A program made the translations under genes and the position numbers. This document shows, in pieces, positions 9,490 through 19,780 of a stretch of DNA of 64,000 nt. Each line of letters starts with the position of its first letter. The first letter of the stretch is position 1. This DNA comes from Botryococcus braunii (Eukaryota > Chlorophyta > Trebouxiophyceae). The notes under the pieces were generated by a model, which was given only the letters and a program-made list of their open reading frames with translations, did no database searches and was not told the origin of the DNA. Where the stretch lies: the NCBI GenBank assembly GCA_002005505.1, contig MVGU01000981.1, forward strand, positions 196,443 to 260,442. The letters run 5' to 3'.

Positions 9490-10166
9490 AATCGGCTTTC
9501 CCTGTACAAAGCAGATAGGTCGTCAATAGACGAAGTTACTCCAGCTACAGTCCGTACGACTGTCTGCTGAGTGCCCCACACAACTGTAGGACAAGACTAG
9601 CATCTGGTGATGCCCAGCATCTTTCACAACCAGTTCCGTTACATCATTATCTTGTACACAAGCACCGATCAAGCAATCACTAGATAAGGCTCTAGACGGC
9701 TACGTTCAAGTACATGCCTATACTCCCTGAAGTCACTGTCCCTTATCTGTTTGAGTGACTACAGGGTACACTAAGCTTGTTCACTCTCACAATAGCAACA
9801 ATGATACAACACACACTGCCGCACCGTACCTGTACAAAGCAGACAGGTCGTCAATAGACGAAGTTACTCCAGCTACAGTCCGTACGACTGTCTGCTGAGT
9901 GCCACACACAACTGTAGGACAAGACTAGCATCTGGTACTGCCCAGCATCTTTCACAACCAGTTGGTATTCACTCCGGTGGGGCAGCCTTAAGAGTTCATC
10001 CGACAAACGTGTGATCTAGATAGGATTGTACCTTATGTTCGAAAACGTCCAGAATCTGCCGTGTCTCAAGGTACCTTATGTTCTCAATGGACCCATATCC
10101 TAATAGTGCACACATGAAGATCACTTAAAGCACAAGGCATTCAATAATAATGTTCAGAACTCAACA
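9473..10166 (-). repeat. 5' LTR of Copia-2
   Basis: 694 bp, minus strand TGTTGAG...TTTCACA. The outer end falls inside the Copia-3 LTR. It holds a 134 bp internal duplication. Confidence 0.82.
9502..9963 (-). repeat. Copia-2 LTR exon-like block duplicated around a putative intron
   Basis: Minus strand. Copy 1 is 9830-9963 and copy 2 is 9502-9635, each 134 bp with only a few differences, starting AACTGGTTGTG and ending TTTGTACAG. Copy 1 is followed by GTACGG and copy 2 by GGAAAGCC. The predicted intron is 9829 to 9502, 328 bp. Confidence 0.7.
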
Positions 10167-10362
10167 TATATGCTCCTCGAAGGGTTGAGGCACTTGATTG
10201 GGACATCAAAAGCACTTCGGGTGTTTGCTACTTCACTGTTGCCAGTCAAGTCATCGCATTCACAGTCGACACTGCTTGTTACTCGACACACAACAAGAGT
10301 GTCGCCGGGCTAAACACCCTCGTGCCGGGTCATACAGGGAACGCCGAACTCAGAAGTTTACA
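10167..10362 (+). repeat. Copia-3 5' LTR, right part
   Basis: Matches 23849-24048 of the 3' LTR apart from a 4-nt deletion and a few substitutions. Starts at the TATA region, where Copia-2 inserted, and ends GTTTACA. Contains a single exon-like block (ACTTGATTGGG ... CATACAG). Confidence 0.88.
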
Positions 10363-10376
10363 GGTTATGGGCCCAC
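10363..10376 (+). other. Primer-binding site of Copia-3 (half initiator tRNA-Met)
   Basis: GGTTATGGGCCCAC directly after LTR end TTTACA. Same half-tRNA site as the other four copias with a visible PBS. Confidence 0.85.
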
Positions 10377-10428
10377 GACTTTTCTGCTGAGGCATGAAAA
10401 ATGTATGACTTGGGCACAGTAGTCTGCG

Positions 10429-10953
10429 ATGGCGCGAAAGAGACCAACCGGACGTATGAGCACGGGCGGAAGTAGACCTCCTCCACCTCCACCTCCTCCT
10501 CCAACATATAACGAGCGAAGAAAGGCAGGAGGAGAGAAAGGACCACGGACGATAGAAGAACGAGCATTCCTGGTGAAGGACTTCGTCCACGAAGCTCACG
10601 GACGGGGAGCACTCACACCCCCTCAGTGGTTCCGAGAACATTTTCCGACATATCCAGCTTATAAATTCACTGTTTGGGAAATCTCATTCATCAACGGAGA
10701 GCCAGGATATCTGACACGAGCAATTTTTGAGAGGTGCTTACAGCAAACGGGAGGTCCATCGCACGAAGCTTATTGGACAGAGAAAGCCGCCTACGCAGCG
10801 ATTGAGCTAGCTTTGAGCAGCCTGGGAGACGACTTCATTGATCGTCTAATTCTCTACGGCGAGGGCGAATTTCACGTGGACGAGTGGGTCACAGAGGACG
10901 ACAGTGAGGACGAGGACGGAGACTCCAGACTGTCAGAAAGGAGCGACGACTGA
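10429..10953 (+). CDS. ORF0 of Copia-3, conserved upstream protein of unknown function
   Basis: 174 aa. Basic start (MARKRPTGRM), a run of nine prolines, then the conserved core: TIEERAFLVKDFV, PPQWFREHFPTYPAYKFTVW and SFINGEPG, a glutamine-rich turn, an alanine-rich helix (KAAYAAIELALSSL) and a strongly acidic C-terminus (EDDSEDEDGD). Homologous to ORF0 of Copia-1 and Copia-5. The frame is intact although gag-pol of this copy is wrecked. The stop (TGA 10951-10953) is 15 nt before the Gag ATG and happens to be in the same frame. No known domain recognised. A nuclear or RNA-binding accessory role is only a guess from the basic start. Confidence 0.83.
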   Translation: MARKRPTGRMSTGGSRPPPPPPPPPTYNERRKAGGEKGPRTIEERAFLVKDFVHEAHGRGALTPPQWFREHFPTYPAYKFTVWEISFINGEPGYLTRAIFERCLQQTGGPSHEAYWTEKAAYAAIELALSSLGDDFIDRLILYGEGEFHVDEWVTEDDSEDEDGDSRLSERSDD

Positions 10954-10968
10954 CAGGGTCCCAACAGC

Positions 10969-13497
10969 ATGAAGAAGAAGGGTACCAGCACCAGCTCAGA
11001 ATCTAAGTCAGCAGGAGAGGAGTCCACATCAACTCCTACCAGGGAGCCTTGCACTCCCAGCACCTCCAGAGGGGAAGGAGACACCCTTCCCAAGGTCATT
11101 GCCACTCAGGTCAAGGTACATATAAAACTGCTACGTAAGGGCCAGAACTTTGTGGTGTGGGACAATGCTTTCACTGCAGCAAATGATGCCAAAGGTTCGT
11201 TGCCAGCCATTCAACAAGCTATGCCTGGGACTACCCACAATGCAGCAGCATTGTTGCTGCTGTATGAATCAGTACCAGAAGACTGGTTGGGGGAGCTGTC
11301 AAGTAAGCCATCGGCATATGACGCATATGTGTATATTTGTAGGAAGTTTGTGGGAGGCTACAATACTCAGGCCAATGCTGACTGGTTAAAGGAGATGTCC
11401 CGTGGCATGAAACAAGGTGAAACCATTTCCCAGTATGTCAATAGGATTATCAATCTGAAAGGTTGCTTGAAACGAAATGGACATGATCTTCTAGATGGGC
11501 ACGTGGCCACACAGATTGTGCAGGGCCTGCCAGCAGCTGCCAACCCCCTGGACTACTGCCTACAGCCGTTGCTTATCCCTTGGACCAACTAGCAGACCTC
11601 ATCTCCACCACAGCAGAAGCAACGGGCTACGATGATGACCCAGATCTGCCTGCAGTGGTCATGACTGCACAACCAGTGCAGGCTGCTGCAGCCCCTGCCC
11701 CTACTGCATGTGCTTTGACTCAGACCAGACAGCCTGCAGACACAGAGACCAAGGTGGAAGTACGTGGTACATGCAACTACTGCCACAAAAGGGGACACTT
11801 CTGGAGAGACTGCCGCAAGAGACAGAGGGACGCCGAAACCCAGAGGAATGTGGTAGCAGCAGTGCAGCAACTGGCAGGCATGTGGCCCCAAGGTCAGTTT
11901 CCTGGAGGACCCCAGCCCCCACCAGCAGTCCAGCATGTCTTCGCAGCAGTGGGAGCGTTCCCACTGCTGCACCCACCACCTGGTCCACCTTCTCCCCCAC
12001 CTGAAGGTATGCCACACGTGGTATCCTATAATGTTCTCAAACCATGCAAGGGGAGAATTTCCAAACAGTCATGGTTGGCAGACAGTGGAGCGTCAGTCCA
12101 TCTTGTCAATGATCTGTCACTGTTACATGCTCCCACGGTCCATGCTGCTCCTATCCCTCTGCAGCTGGCCACGTCTGATGCAACAGGAGGAATTATTGCC
12201 ACTGGATCAATCTGCCTATTGAACCTATCCCGCTGTGGCTGCATCATGTCCAGTGTGTTCCCTCTGCAACGATGAACATCTTGTCTGTTTCTGCTGCCCT
12301 TCGTGATGGAGCTTGCTTTACCACAGACAGCATGGGTGCTTTTACCACAGTCTCTGGCCCGAATGGCTGGAAGATGCCCGTTAGAGCAGAAAAAGGTCTT
12401 TATTATATACATGACTGATTATCTGTTCCCCCAGTACAATGGTTGTTACCAGTGGCAGCTGCAGTGAAGAGCAAATCCAAGAAGAACCTGCAGCATGATT
12501 GTGCGAAACGCTTTCTGTGGCACAGCAGAATGGGACATCCGGGTGAACCATGGATGCAGCGCCTGAGCAATGAACAGCTGGTCACAGGCATTGATACCTC
12601 CCTGTCATCCTGTGAGAACTGTCCAAAGTATTGTGAAGCATGCATTGAGGGGAAGCACACCCGTCCTCCCTTTGGTGAAAGTTCCAGGCCTGCAATAAAT
12701 CCTCTTGACAGAATCCATATTGACACTGTGGGCCCCATTTCACCAGCAGCCATCTCTGGGGAACGTTTTTGGGTGACTGTAGCTGATGAGGCATCTGGAT
12801 GGAAGGCTGTCCTACCAGTAAAGTCAAAGGATGTAATTGCCTCAGTTGTCAGGGACCTGATCCTATTTTGGCAGACAGAAAGAGGGACAGCTGTCAAGTG
12901 CATTCGGTGTGACAGAGGCACAGAATTTATTAATTCCAGATTCAAGGAGTTCTGTGCATCTCAGGGCACTAAGCTGGAGATGTCTGCCCCCTACACACCC
13001 CAGCAGAACGGGATAGCAGAGCGAGCCAACAGGACCTTGAAGGAGCGAACCAGAACCCTCCTCAATTTTGCTGGTGCCAGCCCAGTCATGTAGAAAGAGG
13101 CCCTAGAAACAGCCTGCATCCTCCTGAATATGGGACCCAGTACAGGCAGGCCTCTCACTCCTTGTGAATTATTCATGGGATACAAGCCAGATGTGTCACT
13201 TCTTCGTACGTGGGGATGCCTGGCATTTGTGCATGTGCCCGATCAGCAGAGGGGGGTATTTGCACCAAAGGCTGTGCCTGGCATGTTCACTGGCTGTTCC
13301 CCAGTGTCCAAGGCATATCGTATTTATCTGGGAGGGGGGGTCTGGAGAGAGAGCAGAGATGTCCAATTTGTGGAACACATCCGAGGAGCCTCTCGGGTGG
13401 GAATGTCTACCCTCCCTGACCAGCCACTACAGTTCACGTATCCTGAGGATTTGCCAGCTCAGCAGCATATCAGCGACCCGACAGTCTCCTCACCTCA
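10969..13497 (+). pseudogene. gag-pol: Copia-3 gag-PR-IN, 5' part (frameshifted, interrupted by Gypsy-1)
   Basis: Begins MKKKGTSTSS. The Gag (UBN2-like copia capsid) is intact to about 11550, where an indel shifts frame. The next frame (11580-12275) has knuckle C-NY-C-HKRG-H-FWRD-C and protease SWLADSGASVHLVND. A second shift falls near 12220 and a TGA stop at about 12415. Integrase (12443-13497) has its HHCC zinc site and core but a TAG at 13091-13093 where Copia-5 has Trp. Gypsy-1 then enters at 13498, just after integrase. The damage pattern says this copy is old and inactive. Confidence 0.88.
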
Positions 13498-13973
13498 TGT
13501 GATGGAATGTAGGGATTTCCCGGCATTTCTGGACATTTCCCTTACCCCCTAGCCTAGGCGCACATGTAGCGCACATGTCGTACGAGCAACGCGAGTACGC
13601 ACGTGCCTAGCGTCTAGCCTTGGCTTCCTAGCCGTCGAATTCCATTGGATAGTTATGGACGTTACTCTCATAGTAGGATTCTAGGATATTTTCTAGATAC
13701 TATTGTAGAGGTTTGGTGGACTAGTGCGCTACCATTGGAGGAACGTGAACACACGATCACGAACCACGGGAAGGAACGGATAGAGACGTAAGCCACGGGA
13801 AGACACGCACTCAGGTAATCTGGAAGCTTAGTAGACCACAAGTAGGGAGTGGAAGCTCCGTGAGGTGGGGGTTACTTGTAATTGGAAAGAGCGTCCAACT
13901 TGTCGGCCATCCGGCCTTGTCTCTCTCTCTCTCACAACTTGGAAATTCTCTCTAACTTGTGCATTCTACTACA
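13498..13973 (+). repeat. 5' LTR of Gypsy-1
   Basis: 476 bp, TGTGATGG...CTACTACA, essentially the same as 20442-20917. A (CT)n tract precedes the U5 end. Confidence 0.95.
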
Positions 13974-13975
13974 TC

Positions 13976-13987
13976 TGGTATCGGCGA
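13976..13987 (+). other. Primer-binding site of Gypsy-1
   Basis: TGGTATCGGCGA, 2 nt after the LTR. Same site as TR-GAG, Gypsy-2 and Gypsy-3. Confidence 0.85.
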
Positions 13988-14091
13988 GATGCCGAATTGT
14001 TCTCTGCAAGTCTTTCGCGTGGTGGAAGGAGGAAAGTCGTAGGAGGGAGATCGTTCGATGGAAGGTCCTAACTCTCATATGTGGGCCGTAG

Positions 14092-15330
14092 ATGTCACCG
14101 CCCACTTCTGGGAAGTTTAAAAACCTTTCTTCGGAAGAAAGAGAATTTTTGGAAGCGTTGGAAAGCTCAGGGGAGCTGGTAGAGGACTTGATGGAGGGGG
14201 CATCTCGCGATCCGTCGCCCGCTCCGTCCACACCAAAGACAAAGAAGATCAAGTTAACCAATAAAATAAAGGAGCAGTTATTTTTGGAATTTAAGGAAAA
14301 GCTTCTTGCCGAAAGGCAAGTTGGAGGGGATGGGGTGGAGGAGACTCCTCGCCCTAGTGGACAAGTAAGAGCAACTCCTCCTTCTTTGTTTTCGGGAAAG
14401 AGGGGATCTTTTTGCTATTTTGCAAGGAAGTTGGAAGGCTATGCAAAACTAACCAATGTGCCTGCAGGAAAGTGGGTGGCCTTGGGAGTGCAATTGATGG
14501 AAGAAAGACCTACAAAAGTTTGGGACACACATGTAAGGAAACTAGAAAAGGAAGGGATACATGAGCATACATTAGAATGGAAGGATTTTAAAACTTTTAT
14601 GGTTAAAAGATATGATTCCACAGACACAGTGGCCATTGCCAGGGCAAAATTAGACAAAGTCTTTCAAGGAAATGAGACTGTCGAGAGATATATTGAAAGA
14701 TTTATGTCTCTCTTAGCAGATGTAGAGGTTGACTATCAAATAGCCATGCAAGACCAGTTACATCTTTTTACCAAGGGTCTTAATACTCCTCTCAAACTTG
14801 CATGCACTGTGAACCCTGCAACAGGCAGTCCTTTCACTGATCTGGAAGACATTTGCACTTATGTTGTTAAATATGAGGCAAGTCTCAAAAGCACATATGT
14901 GGATGCACAGGGACCCAAGAGGAAGAGGGTCTACACCCAGACACCTCAAGTGGCAGCAGGAGTGGTGGAACAACAGCCCCCTGCACCACCTTCCTTGGGT
15001 TTGGTGGGAGCACCCCCTTTTGGGTCCGGGAGAAAAATTGATTCTAGAACCTCTATTCCAAAGGATAGGGAATGCTATTTTTGTCATAAACTAGGCCGCG
15101 AGTCATGGCAGTGTGTTGCTAAAAAGCAATATCTAGCTGCCAAAGCTCAAGCTAGTGGGCACACCCCATCAAATTTTCAGCCTGGATTCTATCCGAGGCA
15201 AGGAAACAATCAACCAGTGGCAGCACCACTGCAAGGTGTTCCACCTCCCTCACACATTGGGCCTAAGGGATTTAACAAGGGAAAACATTGGAAAGGGAAA
15301 GGGAAGGGCAAGGGCCCTAAACAAGATTAG
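14092..15330 (+). CDS. gag: Gag of Gypsy-1
   Basis: 412 aa. N-terminal charged region; retrotrans_gag core (SLFSGKRGSFCYFARKL; VERYIERFMSLLADVEVDY; FTKGLNTPLKLACTVNPATG); Pro/Gln-rich linker; a knuckle-like C-YF-C-HKLG-R-ESWQ-C, in which Arg stands where the CCHC histidine should be (the Gypsy-2 homologue has His); and a Lys/Gly-rich RNA-binding tail (KGKHWKGKGKGKG). The frame is otherwise open. The stop TAG is followed two bases later by the pol ATG, in a different frame. Confidence 0.9.
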   Translation: MSPPTSGKFKNLSSEEREFLEALESSGELVEDLMEGASRDPSPAPSTPKTKKIKLTNKIKEQLFLEFKEKLLAERQVGGDGVEETPRPSGQVRATPPSLFSGKRGSFCYFARKLEGYAKLTNVPAGKWVALGVQLMEERPTKVWDTHVRKLEKEGIHEHTLEWKDFKTFMVKRYDSTDTVAIARAKLDKVFQGNETVERYIERFMSLLADVEVDYQIAMQDQLHLFTKGLNTPLKLACTVNPATGSPFTDLEDICTYVVKYEASLKSTYVDAQGPKRKRVYTQTPQVAAGVVEQQPPAPPSLGLVGAPPFGSGRKIDSRTSIPKDRECYFCHKLGRESWQCVAKKQYLAAKAQASGHTPSNFQPGFYPRQGNNQPVAAPLQGVPPPSHIGPKGFNKGKHWKGKGKGKGPKQD

Positions 15331-15332
15331 TC

Positions 15333-18300
15333 ATGAATGAAATTTGTTTTTCATATTTAACTTTTCTTGTTCAGAAGTCCTTGGGAAGTTGGAATACACC
15401 TCTGATTGTTCCTGGCAAACACAAAGCTGAGACTTGTATTGAATCTTTTCTTGCTGAACGAAAAGAAAATTCACAAGTCAGTGCATGCTTTGTGATAGGC
15501 CAGAAGGTGTGGAAAAGTAGGAGTTTCTTTTTGCGGTTACGCTCTCGCGCAAACCTGAAAATTCTTGCTAGGGGCGCAAAAGGGGAATGCTTTTCTTTTC
15601 AAGGGCAGCAATGTACATTTCCTTTTTCCTTTGTTTTAGCTTATGCAGCACCCAAAGCATCTTGTCAGTTGGGTTCAACGTCAAGTGCTGCACCTCTTAA
15701 CCTCACATTTCCTGTCATGACAAGGGGACAACAATGTAAAGCTTTAATGGACACCGGGGCCACACACTCTTTTGTCCGGGAAAAAGTTTTGCACGGTTTG
15801 AGGTATAACAAGAGGACTTCACCCGTCACACTTGCTGATGGGACAGTAACACACACAAATGGGAAAGTGGATTTGAGTGTCCGGTTTGCTCCATCTATCA
15901 TTACGAGACACTCCTTTCTTGTGTGTGACTCAATAATGGAAGGAATTGACATTATTTTGGTACAGGATTGGCTAGCACCACGACATGCTAATGTTAATGT
16001 GAGAGCTGGCAAGGCTCATATTAGACACAATAACAAATGGGTCTTGTTAAACAAACATGGCAAAGGCTTGGGAAAGACGTTGGGATGGGGAATCAAATTA
16101 GGAAACACCAGGAAAGGGAAACGGGATCATTGGAAAACCTGCTTGTTCAATGTCATGGCCAAGGATGAACATGTTGGTTGGGATGAACAGGAAGAGATGC
16201 CACCTTGGGTGGACATGGACGACCCCTCGACGGAGTCATCCGGGACTTCCTTACACAACTCTGCGCCGGGGGATACCTCGGGCACGGACCCGGATATGGA
16301 GAGTTGCCTAGAAGTGGAGAAGGAAGTGGAAGAGGAAGAGGAAAGGGAAGAGGAAAAGGAAGAGGAAGAGGGAGAATCCAAGGTCACCACGGGTAAGCCT
16401 TCGGACCCTCTAGAGGAAATTTGTGCTAAAAAGCCTGAGCGGCTAGCACACTTGCTCCGGGAGTACAAGGACATTTTTCCAAATGGGCTACCAGGACTAC
16501 CCCCACACCGACAAGTCTATCACACTATTAATGTGCAGGAAGGAATAACTCCTCCAAACCGTCCTGCTTACCGCTTGTCCGTGGAAGAAACTGAGGAATG
16601 TGAGCGAACTGTGGATGAACTACTTTCTAAGGGACACATACGCCCCTCATGTTCACCATATGCTTCACCGGTCTTGTTTGTGAGGAAGAAGGAGGGCACA
16701 TACCGAATGGTTATAGACTACAGGGCATTAAATAAAATCACCATTCATGATAGGTACCCTCTCCCTCGCATAGACGACTTGCTTGATAAACTTAAAGGTG
16801 CTAAGATTTTCTCAAGTCTGGACCTCCTCAGTGGTTATCATCAAGTAAGGCTAAAGGAGGAAGACATTCCTAAAACAGCGTTTCGTACACCCTTTGGGCT
16901 GAATGAGTTCTTAGTGCTTCCTTTTGGACTCACCAACGCCCCCGCTACCTTTCAACGCCTAATGAATGAAATCTTTCATGATTTCATAAGGGAAGGGTTT
17001 GTGGTAGTGTACCTTGACGATGTTCTAATTTTCAGTCGGGATGAAGAGGAGCATTATGCTCATCTTCGGAAGGTGTTCCAACGCCTTCGGGAAAAGGAAT
17101 TGTTTGCAAAACTTGCCAAATGTGAATTCTTATGCTCAGAACTCAAATACCTCGGGCATATCATTGGCAAGGATGGACTGAAAGTGGACCCCCAAAAGGT
17201 GGAGGTAGTCAAGGATTGGCCCACACCCCAAAACGTCACCGACGTGCGTAGATTTTTGGGGCTTGCAAATTATTTTCGAAAATTTATTCAGGGGTTCAGC
17301 TCACTTGCTGCACCTTTGACTAAACTGTCCAGTAGCAAAAGTTCTTGGACTTGGGGAAAGGAGCAAGATGAGGCCCTTGCGGCTCTCAAGGATGCATTAA
17401 TACAGGCACCCATACTATCACTGCCAGACCTTCGTAAACCCTTCCAGGTAATTTGTGATGCGAGTGATTTTGGGGTTGGCGCTGTACTATTGCAGGAAGG
17501 TCGAGTCATTGCTTATTACAGTAAGAAGCTCAATAGTGCAGAAAGGAACTATTCTGCAACTGAGAGGGAGTTACTTGCTGTAGTGTATGCCTTTACTGAA
17601 TGGAGATGTTATGTCCTAGGGAAACAAGTCACTGTCACCACAGACCATAAGTGTAACACTTTTCTTCAGCAACAAGTTGGTTTAAGCCCTCGGAGGGCAC
17701 GGTGGGCTGAGAAGTTGCAGGAGTTCAACATTCTTTGGGTTTGGGAGCCTGGAAAGACTAACGTTGCGGATGCGTTGTCCAGGAACCCAGTCCTCCAGGG
17801 ACAGCTCCAGGGACAACAGCAGCGCAACGTCTCCACGGAGCCCAACCCCGGGAAGGGGATCAATGCAACCTCGATGGATGGGGACGGGAGGGCCCGCTCG
17901 GGCTCCATCACCCTCGGGTCTGACGGGTGTGACACCTTCTTGGAATTGTTGAAGGGTGCTTACGCACATGATTCGTGGTTGGGAACAAGGGCAAATAGGA
18001 GAAAAGTTCACTTTACGGACGGGGTTTGGGAATTTGGAAGGGAGGGAAGAAAATATGTGCCTGCATTTTATGAAGTCCGGGATAAGGAAGGTCCAGTTGC
18101 TAGGAATCTGCGGCAGGACATATTGAAAGCTTTGCATGAACCTCCTTCTGTTGGTCATCCAGGCTTTGCGAAGATGTATGATCTAGTGAAGCGGGACTGG
18201 TGGTGGCCGGGAATGGCGGAGGATGTGCGGGAGTATGTGAAGTATTGTGATTCATGCCAGCGGGTGAAGGCCTCAAACCAGTTACCCGCAGGACTCTTAC

Positions 18301-19493
18301 ACCCTTTACAAATCCCCACAAGGAAATGGCAAAGCATCTCAATGGATTTCATCACGGGACTGCCTAAAAGCAAACACGGGCATAACGCAATATGGGTAGT
18401 GGTTGACAGGTTGAGCAAATGTGCCCACTTTGCCCCTACCACTACCAATGCAGATGCTTATGAAGTTGCTGTTCTGATGAGGGATAAAGTATGGAAGTAT
18501 CACGGTTTCCCTGAGGAAATTGTTTCGGACCGAGATCCTCGGTTTGTGAATAATTTCATGAACACACTTCTAAGTCTGACGGGGTGCAAGCCGGCTCAAA
18601 CTACGGCATATCATCCTCAGTCAGATGGTCAAACGGAACGGGTGAATAGGATCTTGGAAGATTTTCTGAAACACTATGTCAAGGATAACCCAAAGGAGTG
18701 GGAGGATTACCTTTCAGTGGCGGAATTTGCCTACAACAACTCTTGGCAAACTTCCCTAAACTCCACACCCTTCAGGTTAACATATGGGCAAGATCCAAAT
18801 ATACCGTTTGCGGTGGGACACATGGAGGGCACTAAGGTGGATAGGGCTGATCTCTTCATGAGAAAAATGCAAGACAAAATCACCCTTGCAAGGAAGTGTT
18901 TGCGTGCAGCTCAAGACCGTCAGACGGCCTATGCCAACCGGCATAGGAGGGAGGCCATCTACCAGGAAGGGGACTATGTCCTCCTTTCAAACCGTGCGGC
19001 CCCCACGCTAACTTCAAACAGATTCAGCAAGCTGCAGCCCAGGCACGTGGGACCCTTCAGGGTCATGGCGGTCACGCCCGACAACGTTAACTTCGTCACA
19101 CTGGATCTTCCGGACCGGCTGGACATCCACCCCCGCATAAATGTCTGCTATTTGAAGCCATACTGGACACGTGAGGAGGCGCAGTCGCGTGGATACTGCC
19201 CCCCAAAAGTCATCACCAAAGCGGATGGCACCACTCACCTGGAGTGGGTAGTGGATGCACTAGTCGATCACCGGCTGTTGCACGACAAGGATGGGTACTC
19301 CTACCATTTTGAGGATGGCACACCCTTTCTCGAGTACCTTGTAAAGTGGGCAGGCCATGGGGCCACAGCGGACTCATGGGAATCTCAGGAGGCATTCGAG
19401 ACCCATCCCGGGCTGGTTAATACCTATCATAGACTCCAGGGGCTCGCCCCGCCCATTTGGGACCAGGTGGCGCTGCGCGACACCTTCCCTTGA
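15333..19493 (+). CDS. pol: Pol of Gypsy-1: PR-RT-RNase H-IN-chromodomain
   Basis: 1386 aa from an ATG just after the gag stop (TAGTCATG), so reinitiation is more likely than a long frameshift overlap; an in-frame TAA lies at 15318. Domains: aspartic protease DTGATHSF (about residue 140); a very acidic Glu-rich linker (about 325-355); RT from about 440 with VVYLDDVLIFSR near 558; RNase H (DASDFGVGAVL, about 709; TDHKCNTF); integrase HHCC (HEPPSVGHPG ... YCDSCQ, from about 935) and DDE core (MDFITGLP, VSDRDPRF, SDGQTERVNR); a C-terminal chromodomain-like module (YLVKWAGHGATADSWE, about 1308-1370). All key residues seem present. Chromodomains of chromoviruses are known to steer integration towards marked histones. 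Confidence 0.93.
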   Translation: MNEICFSYLTFLVQKSLGSWNTPLIVPGKHKAETCIESFLAERKENSQVSACFVIGQKVWKSRSFFLRLRSRANLKILARGAKGECFSFQGQQCTFPFSFVLAYAAPKASCQLGSTSSAAPLNLTFPVMTRGQQCKALMDTGATHSFVREKVLHGLRYNKRTSPVTLADGTVTHTNGKVDLSVRFAPSIITRHSFLVCDSIMEGIDIILVQDWLAPRHANVNVRAGKAHIRHNNKWVLLNKHGKGLGKTLGWGIKLGNTRKGKRDHWKTCLFNVMAKDEHVGWDEQEEMPPWVDMDDPSTESSGTSLHNSAPGDTSGTDPDMESCLEVEKEVEEEEEREEEKEEEEGESKVTTGKPSDPLEEICAKKPERLAHLLREYKDIFPNGLPGLPPHRQVYHTINVQEGITPPNRPAYRLSVEETEECERTVDELLSKGHIRPSCSPYASPVLFVRKKEGTYRMVIDYRALNKITIHDRYPLPRIDDLLDKLKGAKIFSSLDLLSGYHQVRLKEEDIPKTAFRTPFGLNEFLVLPFGLTNAPATFQRLMNEIFHDFIREGFVVVYLDDVLIFSRDEEEHYAHLRKVFQRLREKELFAKLAKCEFLCSELKYLGHIIGKDGLKVDPQKVEVVKDWPTPQNVTDVRRFLGLANYFRKFIQGFSSLAAPLTKLSSSKSSWTWGKEQDEALAALKDALIQAPILSLPDLRKPFQVICDASDFGVGAVLLQEGRVIAYYSKKLNSAERNYSATERELLAVVYAFTEWRCYVLGKQVTVTTDHKCNTFLQQQVGLSPRRARWAEKLQEFNILWVWEPGKTNVADALSRNPVLQGQLQGQQQRNVSTEPNPGKGINATSMDGDGRARSGSITLGSDGCDTFLELLKGAYAHDSWLGTRANRRKVHFTDGVWEFGREGRKYVPAFYEVRDKEGPVARNLRQDILKALHEPPSVGHPGFAKMYDLVKRDWWWPGMAEDVREYVKYCDSCQRVKASNQLPAGLLHPLQIPTRKWQSISMDFITGLPKSKHGHNAIWVVVDRLSKCAHFAPTTTNADAYEVAVLMRDKVWKYHGFPEEIVSDRDPRFVNNFMNTLLSLTGCKPAQTTAYHPQSDGQTERVNRILEDFLKHYVKDNPKEWEDYLSVAEFAYNNSWQTSLNSTPFRLTYGQDPNIPFAVGHMEGTKVDRADLFMRKMQDKITLARKCLRAAQDRQTAYANRHRREAIYQEGDYVLLSNRAAPTLTSNRFSKLQPRHVGPFRVMAVTPDNVNFVTLDLPDRLDIHPRINVCYLKPYWTREEAQSRGYCPPKVITKADGTTHLEWVVDALVDHRLLHDKDGYSYHFEDGTPFLEYLVKWAGHGATADSWESQEAFETHPGLVNTYHRLQGLAPPIWDQVALRDTFP

Positions 19494-19780
19494 ACGGGCC
19501 TCTCCGGACGGTTGTCCCCCTCATTCCACTTGTGGAGTTCCCACCTGGTGTCTGGGAATACATGGGACGGGACCTATGGTAGGGACTGTATATCTTGTGT
19601 ACTTTGGGACAAGGGACGGGGTAGGTTGCCTACCTCGGTATGTGTGGCATGAGGCCTCATACCGCTTCGATGCATTGAACTCGGGGTTCTGCATTCAGGG
19701 ATGGGAATTGAAGTACACATGGCGCGCAACCGCAGTCTGCTTAACTAGCACTTGGGACGTGGGCTTGAAGTACAGAAGTG

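Larger units (their letters stand above)
7131..10166 (-). mobile_element. Copia-2, Ty1/copia element (5' part), hit by Copia-1
   Basis: Minus strand. The 5' LTR is 9473-10166, the PBS 9459-9472, and gag-pol runs from 8992 until Copia-1 interrupts the integrase at 7130. The remainder would lie left of Copia-1, off the window. It is itself inserted in the 5' LTR of Copia-3, apparently at that LTR's TATA region (next bases tatat). Its Gag differs clearly from the ORF0 clade and no ORF0 is seen. Confidence 0.87.

Noticed and set aside
16205..16396. Gly/Arg-rich 63-codon ORF inside Gypsy-1 pol
   Set aside because: A frame shadow of the acidic Glu-rich linker of Pol.
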